Assembly (NCBI GenBank): GCA_964437365.1
Contig: CAYTGM010000015.1
Location: 1 to 64,000 of the forward strand
DNA from: CAYTGM01 sp964437365
Lineage (GTDB): Bacteria; Sumerlaeota; Sumerlaeia; SLMS01
Direction: 5' to 3'
Length of the DNA stretch: 64,000 bases
In this document: piece by piece, positions 17,276 through 26,045 of the stretch
Position numbering within the stretch: the stretch's first letter is position 1
How the letters are laid out: each line of letters begins with the position of its first letter
Program-made: the position numbers and the translations under genes
Notes under the pieces: generated by a model
Database searches by the model: none
The model's input: the letters and a program-made list of their open reading frames with translations, nothing else
What the model was told of the DNA's origin: nothing

Positions 17276-19111
17276 ATGGTACATCTATTGGAACAAAGAC
17301 CGTTAAATAGATCATTCACTGAAGTCTCTCTGGGTCTTGCCATCTACCTTGTCTCAATAGCGGGTTCGGTGGAGAGAATATTTACGCCCTATACTCTTCT
17401 TGGATTGATCGTTGTATTTATTCTACTCGTTGGACTAATAGTCCTTCGAATGAGCACAACTGTGCCAACAAGCCGGAAAAAGGGACCTAAGGTTTCTCAG
17501 CTGGCAGAGAAGGAAGCTTCCGAAGCACCGGAGACACCCCCAAGTTCTGATAGCAACCTGCAACCTCTAAAAAATGTTCCCTTGGAGGATCCAGTCACAG
17601 ATGTCGAAGAAGATACGACCTGGGGAGGCGATGAAACTTCACCTTTTGCTGTGAATCTCCTTCGGAAGGATCAGATCTCTGCTTCCCGTGCCAGGGAACT
17701 GGAGGATTCCGAACCGGAAGTTTCCATGGAAATCTGGAAACGTTTAGGAAAGATTTCAGAAGCAGCCCGGTGTGCCTCGTTGGTAGAAAAGCATAAAGAG
17801 GCCGGTTATATGTATATTTCGGCGGGAATGTCCGAAGCTGGTGCGGAATGTCTGGAAAAAGCGCTGGAGAAATCACCCACCGACGAGAATATTAGACTCC
17901 GCCTTGTGGAAACGTATTTTGACCTGGGGAAAACCACAAAAGCTTTCGAATTGATTGATGCTGTTATTGAAGGGCCAAGTGACTTCAAGGCCTCAGGAAA
18001 GTTTCTTGAATCAATTGCTCATGACCTGGAAGCCTTACATCAGATAGACGAGGCGGAGAAGTTCTACCGGATCGCCCTCGACCGGTCAAACAGCCTGCCA
18101 GAAGTTCAACAGAGACTCTTGTTTATCAAACATATGAGGCGTCTTTCCGCTAAGTTTGACGGGGATGACGGAGAGAACACACCGCTTCACTTTCTGGCTA
18201 AAGCCGCGGAAGACAGCAATATTCCTGGCGTGACACCAGAGATCCCGACCAATGTTGGAAACGGTAGAGACAGCCATGAAATTATTGTCGGTCATTTAGC
18301 CTTGGGCTTTGAACACGACGAACCCTCTTGCTCTGTCAGGTCTTACTATTCAATCTCGAGAAGATTTATCCTGGAAGGTATTCTTGCAGAGTCCCCTCGA
18401 GCCGCAGTGTTTAAGGCGCGCGATCGTCTACTCGACTTTCCTGTGGCTCTAAAGCTCTATCGCCTTCCAACTAATTTTGGAAGCCTCGAAGACTTCCGAA
18501 GTCGTATGCTTGCTGTCGCTCAACTCAACCATCCCAATCTGGGAAAAATCACACTGGTTGACCGAGAAGGACAAATCTTGAGAGTAGCCACTGAGTATTT
18601 GCCCGGTGGAAACCTCTCTGACTTTCTGAATAAACTCGGCGGTGTGGGGCTCCCACTTATTATCAGAATGGCTATGCATATAACGTCAGCCCTTCATACT
18701 GCCCACACGCGTGGAGTCCCTCATGGTGACATCAGACCTGAGAATATGTTGATTGGACAAGACCAGCGGATCAAGATTGTTGACTTTGCTTTAACACCTA
18801 TTCCCGTGCTCATCCCTGAGGATCCCGATCTTGACACGGGCTCTAGCGATTATCTCTTGCCTTCAGAAGAGAATGGAATGACATCAGAAGGAATCAAAGG
18901 TGACCTTCTTCAATTCGCAGATGTTCTTGAGTTTATGTTAGAACACACGCGTAAAGCCAGCGACCCATCTCTCTCTCCAGCCCTTAAGGAAACGGAGGAA
19001 GACTTGAGAGATCTGGTGGAGAAGATACGTAAGGGCTCTTTCAAGTCTATTCTAAGTCTCTGGCAGATCCTCCACGAGATTTTTGAGAGAACTCTTCCCC
19101 AAAAATCCTGA
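17276..19111 (+). CDS. Membrane protein with TPR region and Ser/Thr kinase-like domain
   Basis: This is a protein of about 611 residues. It has two hydrophobic stretches (about residues 16-32 and 38-59), a Ser/Pro/Glu-rich linker, a TPR-like helical region (about 150-295, for example AGAECLEKALEKSPTDENIR) and a kinase-like domain (about 360-505). In the kinase region the ATP lysine is present (FPVALKLY). The catalytic loop is HGDIRPEN instead of HRDxKPxN and the DFG is DFA. The glycine-rich loop is replaced by EGILAESPRAAVF. The C-lobe after DFA is short. It may be a weak kinase or a pseudokinase. The frame extends to TTG 17195, but that start has no ribosome site; ATG 17276 is preferred. It is 29 bases upstream of the HhH gene. 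Confidence 0.75.
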   Translation: MVHLLEQRPLNRSFTEVSLGLAIYLVSIAGSVERIFTPYTLLGLIVVFILLVGLIVLRMSTTVPTSRKKGPKVSQLAEKEASEAPETPPSSDSNLQPLKNVPLEDPVTDVEEDTTWGGDETSPFAVNLLRKDQISASRARELEDSEPEVSMEIWKRLGKISEAARCASLVEKHKEAGYMYISAGMSEAGAECLEKALEKSPTDENIRLRLVETYFDLGKTTKAFELIDAVIEGPSDFKASGKFLESIAHDLEALHQIDEAEKFYRIALDRSNSLPEVQQRLLFIKHMRRLSAKFDGDDGENTPLHFLAKAAEDSNIPGVTPEIPTNVGNGRDSHEIIVGHLALGFEHDEPSCSVRSYYSISRRFILEGILAESPRAAVFKARDRLLDFPVALKLYRLPTNFGSLEDFRSRMLAVAQLNHPNLGKITLVDREGQILRVATEYLPGGNLSDFLNKLGGVGLPLIIRMAMHITSALHTAHTRGVPHGDIRPENMLIGQDQRIKIVDFALTPIPVLIPEDPDLDTGSSDYLLPSEENGMTSEGIKGDLLQFADVLEFMLEHTRKASDPSLSPALKETEEDLRDLVEKIRKGSFKSILSLWQILHEIFERTLPQKS

Positions 19112-19140
19112 TTATTAAAGGGAGGGCGCAAAAGAGTTAC

Positions 19141-19866
19141 ATGTTTTCAGGATTTGAAAGAGGGGAAAAAACGGTCGTGCTTGTTCTTATTTCTCTCATT
19201 GGTGGAGCCGCTCTCTTCGGTACCTGGAGCGATCATCTTCACTATGTAACAACAGCACCCAGCATGGAAACGGCCGATGCTGTATCATCTCTCGAAGAGA
19301 AGTCCTCGGTTAATAAGAGGGTAACTGAGAGGGACCCAACCGAATCGAGCTCTCTCGCAGTCAAATCTGGTAGACTGGACCCTAATAAAGCCACGGCCAG
19401 TCAGCTCGAAGCACTTCCAGGAATTGGCCCAAGCAAGGCAGAAGCTATCATCTATTACCGCACTCATTATAGCGAATTCATTCATCTCTCTGACCTTGAG
19501 AACGTTCATGGTATTGGCCCAAAGACCGTTCAACGCCTGGAACCTTTCCTGACTCTTGAAGAGAAACCGAAAATTATTCCAGCCCCTGGCCAAGAGCAAG
19601 TTGGGAAGGGATCAGAGTCGACTTTACAGGTAGCTCACCGAGAAGGGTCTTCCAGTCTGGAGCTCCCACCAGCTCGTGTTGCAGTCAATAAGGCGGGGCT
19701 CCTTGAATTACAGAACCTCAAAGGGGTTGGACCCGTGATTGCCCAGAGAATCCTTGAGTACAGAACTTTAAATGGTCCAATTAGAAACAGTCGTGATTTA
19801 ATGAATGTTAAGGGAATCGGACCAAAAACGGTCGAGATAAACCGGGAAATACTGTCCTTCGAATGA
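19141..19866 (+). CDS. ComEA-like protein with two helix-hairpin-helix domains
   Basis: The 241-residue protein has one N-terminal membrane helix (about 10-28), a low-complexity Ser/Glu linker and two HhH modules of the ComEA type. Module 1 (about 80-140) reads LDPNKATASQLEALPGIGPS then VHGIGPKTVQRLEPFL. Module 2 (about 178-240) reads VAVNKAGLLELQNLKGVGPV then VKGIGPKTVEIN. ComEA binds incoming DNA outside the inner membrane during natural transformation; most family members have one module. AGGGAGG precedes ATG 19141. The stop overlaps the next gene (ATGA). Neighbours are not competence genes, so a DNA-uptake role is plausible but unproven. Confidence 0.85.
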   Translation: MFSGFERGEKTVVLVLISLIGGAALFGTWSDHLHYVTTAPSMETADAVSSLEEKSSVNKRVTERDPTESSSLAVKSGRLDPNKATASQLEALPGIGPSKAEAIIYYRTHYSEFIHLSDLENVHGIGPKTVQRLEPFLTLEEKPKIIPAPGQEQVGKGSESTLQVAHREGSSSLELPPARVAVNKAGLLELQNLKGVGPVIAQRILEYRTLNGPIRNSRDLMNVKGIGPKTVEINREILSFE

Positions 19867-22400
19867 TCAACATGCATAGACCATATTCACCACATAAATT
19901 TAAGATATACCTTTTTCTTCTGCTCACCCTCATTACATTCATGTCTACCACGTGGGAAGCTTTGGGACAAGACTCTGATGGCGGAAATAGAATCAGCGGC
20001 CTGAATGTTCGTGTCGTCGCAGGCTACGGCGGCTATTACCGCCCTGGCTCCTGGGTTCCGATATTTGTTTCCATCTCGAATCGCCCGGATGGAAGCAGTT
20101 CGACACAAGCAGAGGACTTCACAGGGCAGTTGATGATGTTGACCAGTCCTGTAAAGGGCAACAGCGCTCAGGTTCAGTACCTGAGAAGAATTGACGTGCC
20201 TGCATCTTCCGAAAAGCGCTATACACTTTATATCAAACTTGCAGAGGATATAGATCGCATTCCTTCTCTTCGTATCAATAGTGAGAATGGTAAACTACTT
20301 CAACAGCTTCAGGTAGACCTTCAGCAGGTTGACAAAGACAAATTACTCCAGGTACACATCAGTGATGAACTCGGTAGACCTCCCCTCCCGACATTCCGAG
20401 GGGAACCGGATAATATCTTTACTTCAACATTATCCCCCGACCTGTTGCCCGACCATTGGTCAGCATACGACTCAGTCGATATTATCACTTTCTCCAAATG
20501 GCCGGGAATCGGCATGGGTGAACAACAAGCGAAGGCACTGGAAGACTGGGTTAAGATGGGAGGTACTCTCGTTTTCCTTGGAGGAAGTGAAACCATCAGT
20601 TATTCTGATGAATTCTCGCAAGATCTTCTGCCCGTTGAAATTAATGGATCTGTCAGGCTGGACCAAAGGGTATCCGGTGAATTTGAAGTTATCACGCAAA
20701 GCGGCCGAACTGCGCAAAACAACCAGACCAAATCATTTGTTCTGACAAATGCGACTCCTAAGATTGGTTCAGAAGTTATCCTCGAAATTGATAGACAGCC
20801 GATCGCTGTCAAAAGAGATTCAGGACTTGGGAAAGTCATCTTCTTCTCCCTCGATTTGAAGAACCTGACGAGAAGCCTTGAATTAGTAATCTCTGATGCC
20901 TGGCTTCCAATTATACCGATTCGCGATCTGGGGTCATATGAATATGAGTTCATTCCCGCACTGGAAGGTATGAAGATTCTTACCGGTCGAGCGGCTCGCC
21001 CTCCGAATGTCTTTATCATTATATTAATTTGTGCTATCTATACGATTATCGTTGGTCCCGTTAACTTTGGACTTCTTGCCAAAATGAAGAAACTGGAATA
21101 TGCGTGGTTCTCTGTTCCTGTTATTGTTTTCTTCTTTTTCATCATGATTTACGCACTCGGGAAATGGACAAAAGGAGGAGAGAACATCATCAGAGAGGTC
21201 AGAGTAGAAACACTCTCTGCAAAGGACATGTCAGGAAAGGTCGAAAGGTTCATCGGATACTTTGTTTCTGAGGAAGGGAATTACTTCTTTCGACCGACAG
21301 ATCCCTACCAGGCGACAGACGACCTGTACCAATGGAAAACCATCCAGGACCTTCGATCTCGAGCATTTGGAGGGGTGGGGCTGGATGCTCTTGGGGCCTC
21401 TTCATCTCCTCTTTTCGATTTTGAAGACCAGCAGAATAATGTCTTTATTTCAAATTGGCCACTGAGTACATATGATGCTCAAAGATTTCGTATTAGAGGA
21501 ACAGCTAATATTGATGAAGGAATTCGTCCACGACTAACCTACACCGGCGATGGCCTTCGAGGTACTATCATAAACGATTCTGAATCTGTCTATAAAGAGT
21601 CGTTTGTCATCTACGGAGATAGAATATATCCGCTGGGCGAGCTGAAAGCTGGAGAAACAAAGGAACTTCCTCGACGCCCAATGAGACAGTCCTTTGAAGT
21701 ACAGGCACGTCCCGAAACAGAGTCAGAGGTAAATTATGCGAACGCAAACCTCTTCCTCAATGCGATGATCAATCCACCGATCTCAGGACAATTCTTTCCA
21801 CCACACTCTGGCCAGATAGAATTTTACGGTCTATACGAACCTGAGCGAACGATCTCCAATTTGATCAGCAACGTTGAACCTGACTTACGAAGTGAGATTC
21901 TCTTGAGAAGAGTGACTCTGGAGGCAGATTATTTCTCCAACCAGAGAAACCTCATTGTTCCGCCGCAAGACCTGAAGGTTTCGCTAATCAACTATTCGAT
22001 GGAAGGTTATGATGGCTTCAGACTGGAAAGTGGTCAGAAGGTATTGAAAATGAGCGAATCAGAAGGGATCTTTGCTGTAGAGCTTCCTTTCGAAAACAGC
22101 AAAGCAGAGGTTGTCGGAGTTCAGATCAATCCCTCGATCCTGGAAGATCGCCAGGAAGTCAAAGTTGAAGTCTATCAGTACAAGACGAATGCCCCTGGAT
22201 GGAGAGAAGTCGAGGTTGGACAAGCAACTATAAGGAATGAGGGGTTTATCATGCCCTACAACGGAAGGATGCTGGTTAAGATCAGCTCTCGCACACCGGA
22301 AGATGCGAGTGGTATATCGCTGACCGGAGGACAAAGCAGACTCAGCAGCCTTGGTATAACCTACTATGTTCAAATGAATCGGGACCAGGTTGACAATTAA
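19863..22400 (+). CDS. Large secreted/membrane protein with GATase-like domain, unknown function
   Basis: The 845-residue protein starts with a signal peptide (about residues 1-35). A beta domain follows (YYRPGSWVPIFVSISN), then a Rossmann-like segment (WSAYDSVDIITFSKW and AKALEDWVKMGGTLVFLGG, about residues 195-245) of the type I glutamine-amidotransferase-like fold found in many planctomycete and candidate-phylum membrane proteins. Two transmembrane helices lie at about 382-402 and 413-433, the first ending IVGPVNFGLL. The C-terminal 400 residues are beta-rich and presumably extracytoplasmic. No catalytic triad is evident. It overlaps the HhH gene by 4 bases and ends 1 base before the convergent GGDEF gene. 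The function is unknown. Confidence 0.75.
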   Translation: MINMHRPYSPHKFKIYLFLLLTLITFMSTTWEALGQDSDGGNRISGLNVRVVAGYGGYYRPGSWVPIFVSISNRPDGSSSTQAEDFTGQLMMLTSPVKGNSAQVQYLRRIDVPASSEKRYTLYIKLAEDIDRIPSLRINSENGKLLQQLQVDLQQVDKDKLLQVHISDELGRPPLPTFRGEPDNIFTSTLSPDLLPDHWSAYDSVDIITFSKWPGIGMGEQQAKALEDWVKMGGTLVFLGGSETISYSDEFSQDLLPVEINGSVRLDQRVSGEFEVITQSGRTAQNNQTKSFVLTNATPKIGSEVILEIDRQPIAVKRDSGLGKVIFFSLDLKNLTRSLELVISDAWLPIIPIRDLGSYEYEFIPALEGMKILTGRAARPPNVFIIILICAIYTIIVGPVNFGLLAKMKKLEYAWFSVPVIVFFFFIMIYALGKWTKGGENIIREVRVETLSAKDMSGKVERFIGYFVSEEGNYFFRPTDPYQATDDLYQWKTIQDLRSRAFGGVGLDALGASSSPLFDFEDQQNNVFISNWPLSTYDAQRFRIRGTANIDEGIRPRLTYTGDGLRGTIINDSESVYKESFVIYGDRIYPLGELKAGETKELPRRPMRQSFEVQARPETESEVNYANANLFLNAMINPPISGQFFPPHSGQIEFYGLYEPERTISNLISNVEPDLRSEILLRRVTLEADYFSNQRNLIVPPQDLKVSLINYSMEGYDGFRLESGQKVLKMSESEGIFAVELPFENSKAEVVGVQINPSILEDRQEVKVEVYQYKTNAPGWREVEVGQATIRNEGFIMPYNGRMLVKISSRTPEDASGISLTGGQSRLSSLGITYYVQMNRDQVDN

Positions 22401-22401
22401 A

Positions 22402-23370
22402 TCAAAGGTCCTCTTGTCGAGGAATGACAAGATTTCTGCCGCCTCGTTTCGCACTGTAAAGACGCTCGTCAGCAATCTGAAAAAGTTGGTCTGTAGAAGT
22501 CACTTCGCTTAGCTCAACGACACCGATACTAACGGTCAGGTGAATTTCATCACTCTGAGAGCGAAAGGGAACGGTTTCAACCTCATCACGAATGCACTCA
22601 GCGAGGGCAACCGCCTGTTTGAGATCTTTTCCGGGGGCCACATAGGCGAATTCTTCTCCACCCCACCGACCAGCAAAGTCTTTCTTTCCGATCTGCTGCA
22701 TGATGATTTCTGCCATGTGTTTCAAGACCAGGTCGCCAGTCAAATGCCCATGCTCGTCGTTGATACTTTTAAAATTATCAATGTCCATCAGCAGCATAGA
22801 CATTGGGCGTTCTTTATCGAGGGCGATTGAGATAACACGGTCGAGCTCTTCTTCCACTTGAATTCGATTCAAAAGTCCAGTCAAAGGATCGCGTGTTGCT
22901 CGACGATACATGGACTCCTGATGACTAATCTCCATTTCATCTCGAACGAAAAAGCCAAAAACAGTTCTTCCAACCCGTATGCGATCTGAGTCACTCAGGG
23001 TTGTAACCTCTTCCAATGGATATCCGTTCAGGAAAGTTCCATTTCTGCTCTTCAGGTCCTGGATCGTACAAACGGGATAGTTCGACCGATCTTCCAAATT
23101 CGTATAGATAAGTTTGAGATGTTTGCGAGAAGACTGCATATCATCGATAAGAAAATCTACATCACGACTCCGACCAAGAATCGTTTCTTGCTTTTCGATG
23201 GCAAATCGCAGACCGCGCTGATTCCCCTGAAGACACACGAGAATAGGACGTACTCCCTTCGGAAGCAGAGCCTTCTGCTTTACCTCCAGATCAGACCCAG
23301 GGATAATAAACGCGGTTCGATCTGGGTCAGAGGTACGTGAGTCTTCTCTCGGTTGCTTGTCTTTCTTCAT
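22402..23370 (-). CDS. FHA domain-containing diguanylate cyclase
   Basis: The 322-residue cytoplasmic protein has an FHA domain (about 42-140: ILGRSRDVDFLIDD, SSRKH, LKSRNGTFLNG, the phosphothreonine-binding loops) followed by a GGDEF domain (about 155-318: TRDPLTGLLNR, DIDNFKSINDEHGH, GRWGGEEF). GGEEF is an active-site variant common in active cyclases that make c-di-GMP from two GTP. The inhibitory I-site RxxD is absent; the corresponding residues are GKKD. FHA points to control by a Ser/Thr kinase; a kinase-like gene lies about 3 kb away. No membrane helix is present. The gene faces the forward run head-on, with a 1-base gap and no terminator visible between them. Confidence 0.93.
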   Translation of the reverse strand: MKKDKQPREDSRTSDPDRTAFIIPGSDLEVKQKALLPKGVRPILVCLQGNQRGLRFAIEKQETILGRSRDVDFLIDDMQSSRKHLKLIYTNLEDRSNYPVCTIQDLKSRNGTFLNGYPLEEVTTLSDSDRIRVGRTVFGFFVRDEMEISHQESMYRRATRDPLTGLLNRIQVEEELDRVISIALDKERPMSMLLMDIDNFKSINDEHGHLTGDLVLKHMAEIIMQQIGKKDFAGRWGGEEFAYVAPGKDLKQAVALAECIRDEVETVPFRSQSDEIHLTVSIGVVELSEVTSTDQLFQIADERLYSAKRGGRNLVIPRQEDL

Positions 23371-23597
23371 GTAGGAAGCACTATCCCTGCGACTCTCAAT
23401 GATCCGTTAAGATCGTGATTAAATTCCGGCTCAGCAAGTGAAATTCGCCAGCCATTCTAAATATCAGATTCAACCCCGCCCCTCGTTTGTCTTGCATACC
23501 CAGAATTCCTGATGGCATCAACAGGCATTCTCTTCACCAAAGCGAAGAGACAGATGATCAAGACAAAGGCATTCAAGTGCAATCAGAAGAAGAAAAA

Positions 23598-24854
23598 ATG
23601 AACCACTCGAAATTAATTGAAGATATGGGGAAAGCGGCCCGTTCTGCCTCCAGAAAGGCAGCTCTGCTCTCTCCCAGCCAAAAAAATACGGCCCTTGAAG
23701 CGATCGCCAAGGCCCTGAGAGATTCTTCTGAACGAATCAAGCAGGAAAACCAGAAGGACCTGAAAAAAGCCCCAGACTACGGGCTGACGGAGGCCATGAT
23801 TGATCGTTTAGAGCTCTCAGACGAGAGAATTGATTCCATGGCAACTGCAGTTGAGGAAATCGCTGCCCTTCCAGATCCTGTCGGAGCAATCGAGGAAGTC
23901 AAAACAAGACCCAACGGTCTTAGAATTGGGCAGATGAGAGCACCAATCGGTGTTATCGGAATTATCTATGAATCTCGTCCGAATGTGACTGCTGACGCTG
24001 GTGCGCTTTGTCTTAAGAGCGGAAACGCCGTAATCCTGAGAGGTGGGAAAGAAGCCTTCTACTCGAACTCGGTCATTGCATCCGTCATGAACGAGGCTGC
24101 TGCTGATGCCGGACTTCCAAAAAATCTGGTCAAACTCGTCCCCACCATTGACCGTGAAGCAGTTGGTGCACTCCTTCAAGCTAGCGACTACGTAGACCTG
24201 ATTATTCCACGGGGTGGTAAGTCACTTATCAAAAGAGTTACAGAGGATTCGCATATTCCGGTTATTAAGCATCTGGATGGCAACTGCTCTGTCTATATAG
24301 ACGAGAATGCTGATCTTGACCTGGGAGTTAAAATCATTGTCAACTCCAAGACGCAACGGACAGGGGTCTGTAATGCGGCAGAAACCCTGCTGGTTCACAA
24401 GGCTGTTGCTCAAGACTTTCTCCCGAAAGCTTCCAGAGCTCTTATAGACAAAGGAGTTGAGTTGCGTGGATGCCCTATCACCTGTGAGCTTGTACCCGAG
24501 GCGATCAAGGCAACAGAGCAGGATTGGTACGAGGAATATCTGGATCTTATCCTTGCTGTAAAAGTTGTTCAGGACTATGAGGAAGCTGTGGATTTTATCA
24601 ATCAATATGGAAGCCATCACACAGAGTCCATTGTTACTAAAGATCACCAGAAAGCTATGAATTTTCTCAGTGCTGTTGATTCCTCCTGCGTTCATATAAA
24701 CGCTTCAACGAGATTCAGCGATGGTGGAGAATACGGTCTTGGCGCAGAAATTGGTATATCCACGGATAAACTTCATGCAAGAGGCCCTATGGGTCTTAAG
24801 GAGCTGACAACTCTGAAATGGATCGTTTTCGGAGAAGGGCAAATCAGAGAGTGA
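23598..24854 (+). CDS. proA: Gamma-glutamyl phosphate reductase
   Basis: The 418-residue enzyme reduces gamma-glutamyl phosphate with NADPH to glutamate semialdehyde in proline synthesis. The catalytic cysteine lies in TGVCNAAETLLVH (about Cys257). IGVIYESRPNV-type (here IGIIYESRPNVT), LDGNCSVYIDENADL and the C-terminal ARGPMGLKELTTLKW are family signatures. The frame is open upstream to 23487, but ATG 23598 with AGAAGAAG just upstream matches the usual length (about 417). proB is not adjacent. The stop overlaps the HAD gene start (TGATG), so the two are coupled. Confidence 0.96.
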   Translation: MNHSKLIEDMGKAARSASRKAALLSPSQKNTALEAIAKALRDSSERIKQENQKDLKKAPDYGLTEAMIDRLELSDERIDSMATAVEEIAALPDPVGAIEEVKTRPNGLRIGQMRAPIGVIGIIYESRPNVTADAGALCLKSGNAVILRGGKEAFYSNSVIASVMNEAAADAGLPKNLVKLVPTIDREAVGALLQASDYVDLIIPRGGKSLIKRVTEDSHIPVIKHLDGNCSVYIDENADLDLGVKIIVNSKTQRTGVCNAAETLLVHKAVAQDFLPKASRALIDKGVELRGCPITCELVPEAIKATEQDWYEEYLDLILAVKVVQDYEEAVDFINQYGSHHTESIVTKDHQKAMNFLSAVDSSCVHINASTRFSDGGEYGLGAEIGISTDKLHARGPMGLKELTTLKWIVFGEGQIRE

Positions 24855-25534
24855 TGTCGAATTTGCCTCAAGCAGTCATCTTTGATGGTGATGGCGTTCT
24901 TTTTGACAGTGAGTGGCTTACCCAGGAAACCTTTCTCATCATGCTGAAGAGAAGGGGACACTCTCTTGATCACGACCAACTGGATGAATATATTGGGCCG
25001 GGTCCCGAAATCATTCTCGAGATGATTGGGAAAAGAATGGGAATCGAGATGACTCTCGAAGACTTCATTGAGGAGAGAGATCAAACTTACGAAGAGCTGT
25101 GTCTCGAAAAGAAAGCACCTGAAGCTCTACCCGGGGTTTTCGATATTATCCGTTTTCTCAGAGAAATGCATATACCGTTTGCGCTCGCAACCGGAGGGAC
25201 TGCCAGAAAAGTTCAATTAAACCTTGCCCAGAGCGGATTGAAAGATCATTTCGATATCGTCGTCAGTGCATCCGAGGTTAAAAAGAACAAACCAGAGCCG
25301 GATATATACCTTGAAGCCTGCCGCAGGTTAGGTGTCAGTGCCGAAAATTGTCTCGTTCTTGAAGACTCTTTCGCTGGAATTCAGTCCGCAAAAAGAGCCG
25401 GAGCAAGAGTACTTGGAATACGCGGATCTCACAGTGACGACTTTCTCTCTGAGCACGTCGATGAAATTTATGACAACCCGGGAGCTGTCCTTCGCCAACT
25501 CCTGATGATCGAAAGTGGATCCACCACTCCCTGA
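24854..25534 (+). CDS. HAD-superfamily phosphatase (beta-phosphoglucomutase/GPH-like)
   Basis: The 226-residue HAD hydrolase has all four motifs: I FDGDGVLFDSE (Asp nucleophile and acid), II LATGG, III KKNKPEPDIYLEA and IV VLEDSFAGIQSAKRAG. The small helical cap between motifs I and II places it in subclass I with beta-phosphoglucomutases and phosphoglycolate phosphatases. Substrate specificity cannot be read from this. ATG 24854 overlaps the proA stop by one base. Earlier in-frame starts would extend into proA and are not needed for the fold. Confidence 0.9.
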   Translation: MSNLPQAVIFDGDGVLFDSEWLTQETFLIMLKRRGHSLDHDQLDEYIGPGPEIILEMIGKRMGIEMTLEDFIEERDQTYEELCLEKKAPEALPGVFDIIRFLREMHIPFALATGGTARKVQLNLAQSGLKDHFDIVVSASEVKKNKPEPDIYLEACRRLGVSAENCLVLEDSFAGIQSAKRAGARVLGIRGSHSDDFLSEHVDEIYDNPGAVLRQLLMIESGSTTP

Positions 25535-25563
25535 ACATTGAAAGACCTGGAGTAATCTCTACG

Positions 25564-26016
25564 TCATCCAACTGATTCACGATTAGCCTCATACAGACCA
25601 ATTGCGACGGAAGTCGCCAGATTCAGGCAACGAGCTTCCGGGTTGGCCATGGGGATACGAACCAGGTTCTCTGCGTATTGATTCATTATTGCCTCTGGCA
25701 AGCCTGCCTCTTCACTTCCAAAGACGAGAGTATTGGTGTCCTTTATCTTTACAGCCGGGAGCAAAGTCGTCGCTTTTGAGGAAAAGAAAATCGGATGTGC
25801 ATTTTTTTTCTTTTCCAGAAAATCATCCCACGAATTATGATCGTATATATTAACGAGCGAGAGATAATCCATTCCAACCCGACTGAGGCTCTTATCGTCG
25901 AGTCTGAAAGGAATTGGCCTGATTATATGAAGGTTTGCGTTGTAGGCCGCACACAACCTGATGACTGCCCCAACATTCTGTGGAATTCGAGGCTGAAAAA
26001 GCACAACATCATTCAT
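25564..26016 (-). CDS. trmL: tRNA (cytidine(34)-2'-O)-methyltransferase TrmL
   Basis: The 150-residue SPOUT methyltransferase modifies the wobble nucleotide of certain tRNA-Leu species using SAM. Near the N-terminus QPRIPQNVGAVIRLCAAY is characteristic. The knotted SAM site has FGSEEAGLP and RIPM plus RCLNLATSVAIGLYEA. Its length matches the minimal TrmL/YibK type, which lacks an N-terminal extension. It converges on the HAD gene with a gap of 29 bases and no clear terminator. Confidence 0.93.
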   Translation of the reverse strand: MNDVVLFQPRIPQNVGAVIRLCAAYNANLHIIRPIPFRLDDKSLSRVGMDYLSLVNIYDHNSWDDFLEKKKNAHPIFFSSKATTLLPAVKIKDTNTLVFGSEEAGLPEAIMNQYAENLVRIPMANPEARCLNLATSVAIGLYEANRESVG

Positions 26017-26045
26017 AATCTATAAGCTGCAACTCTTCTGGGACT

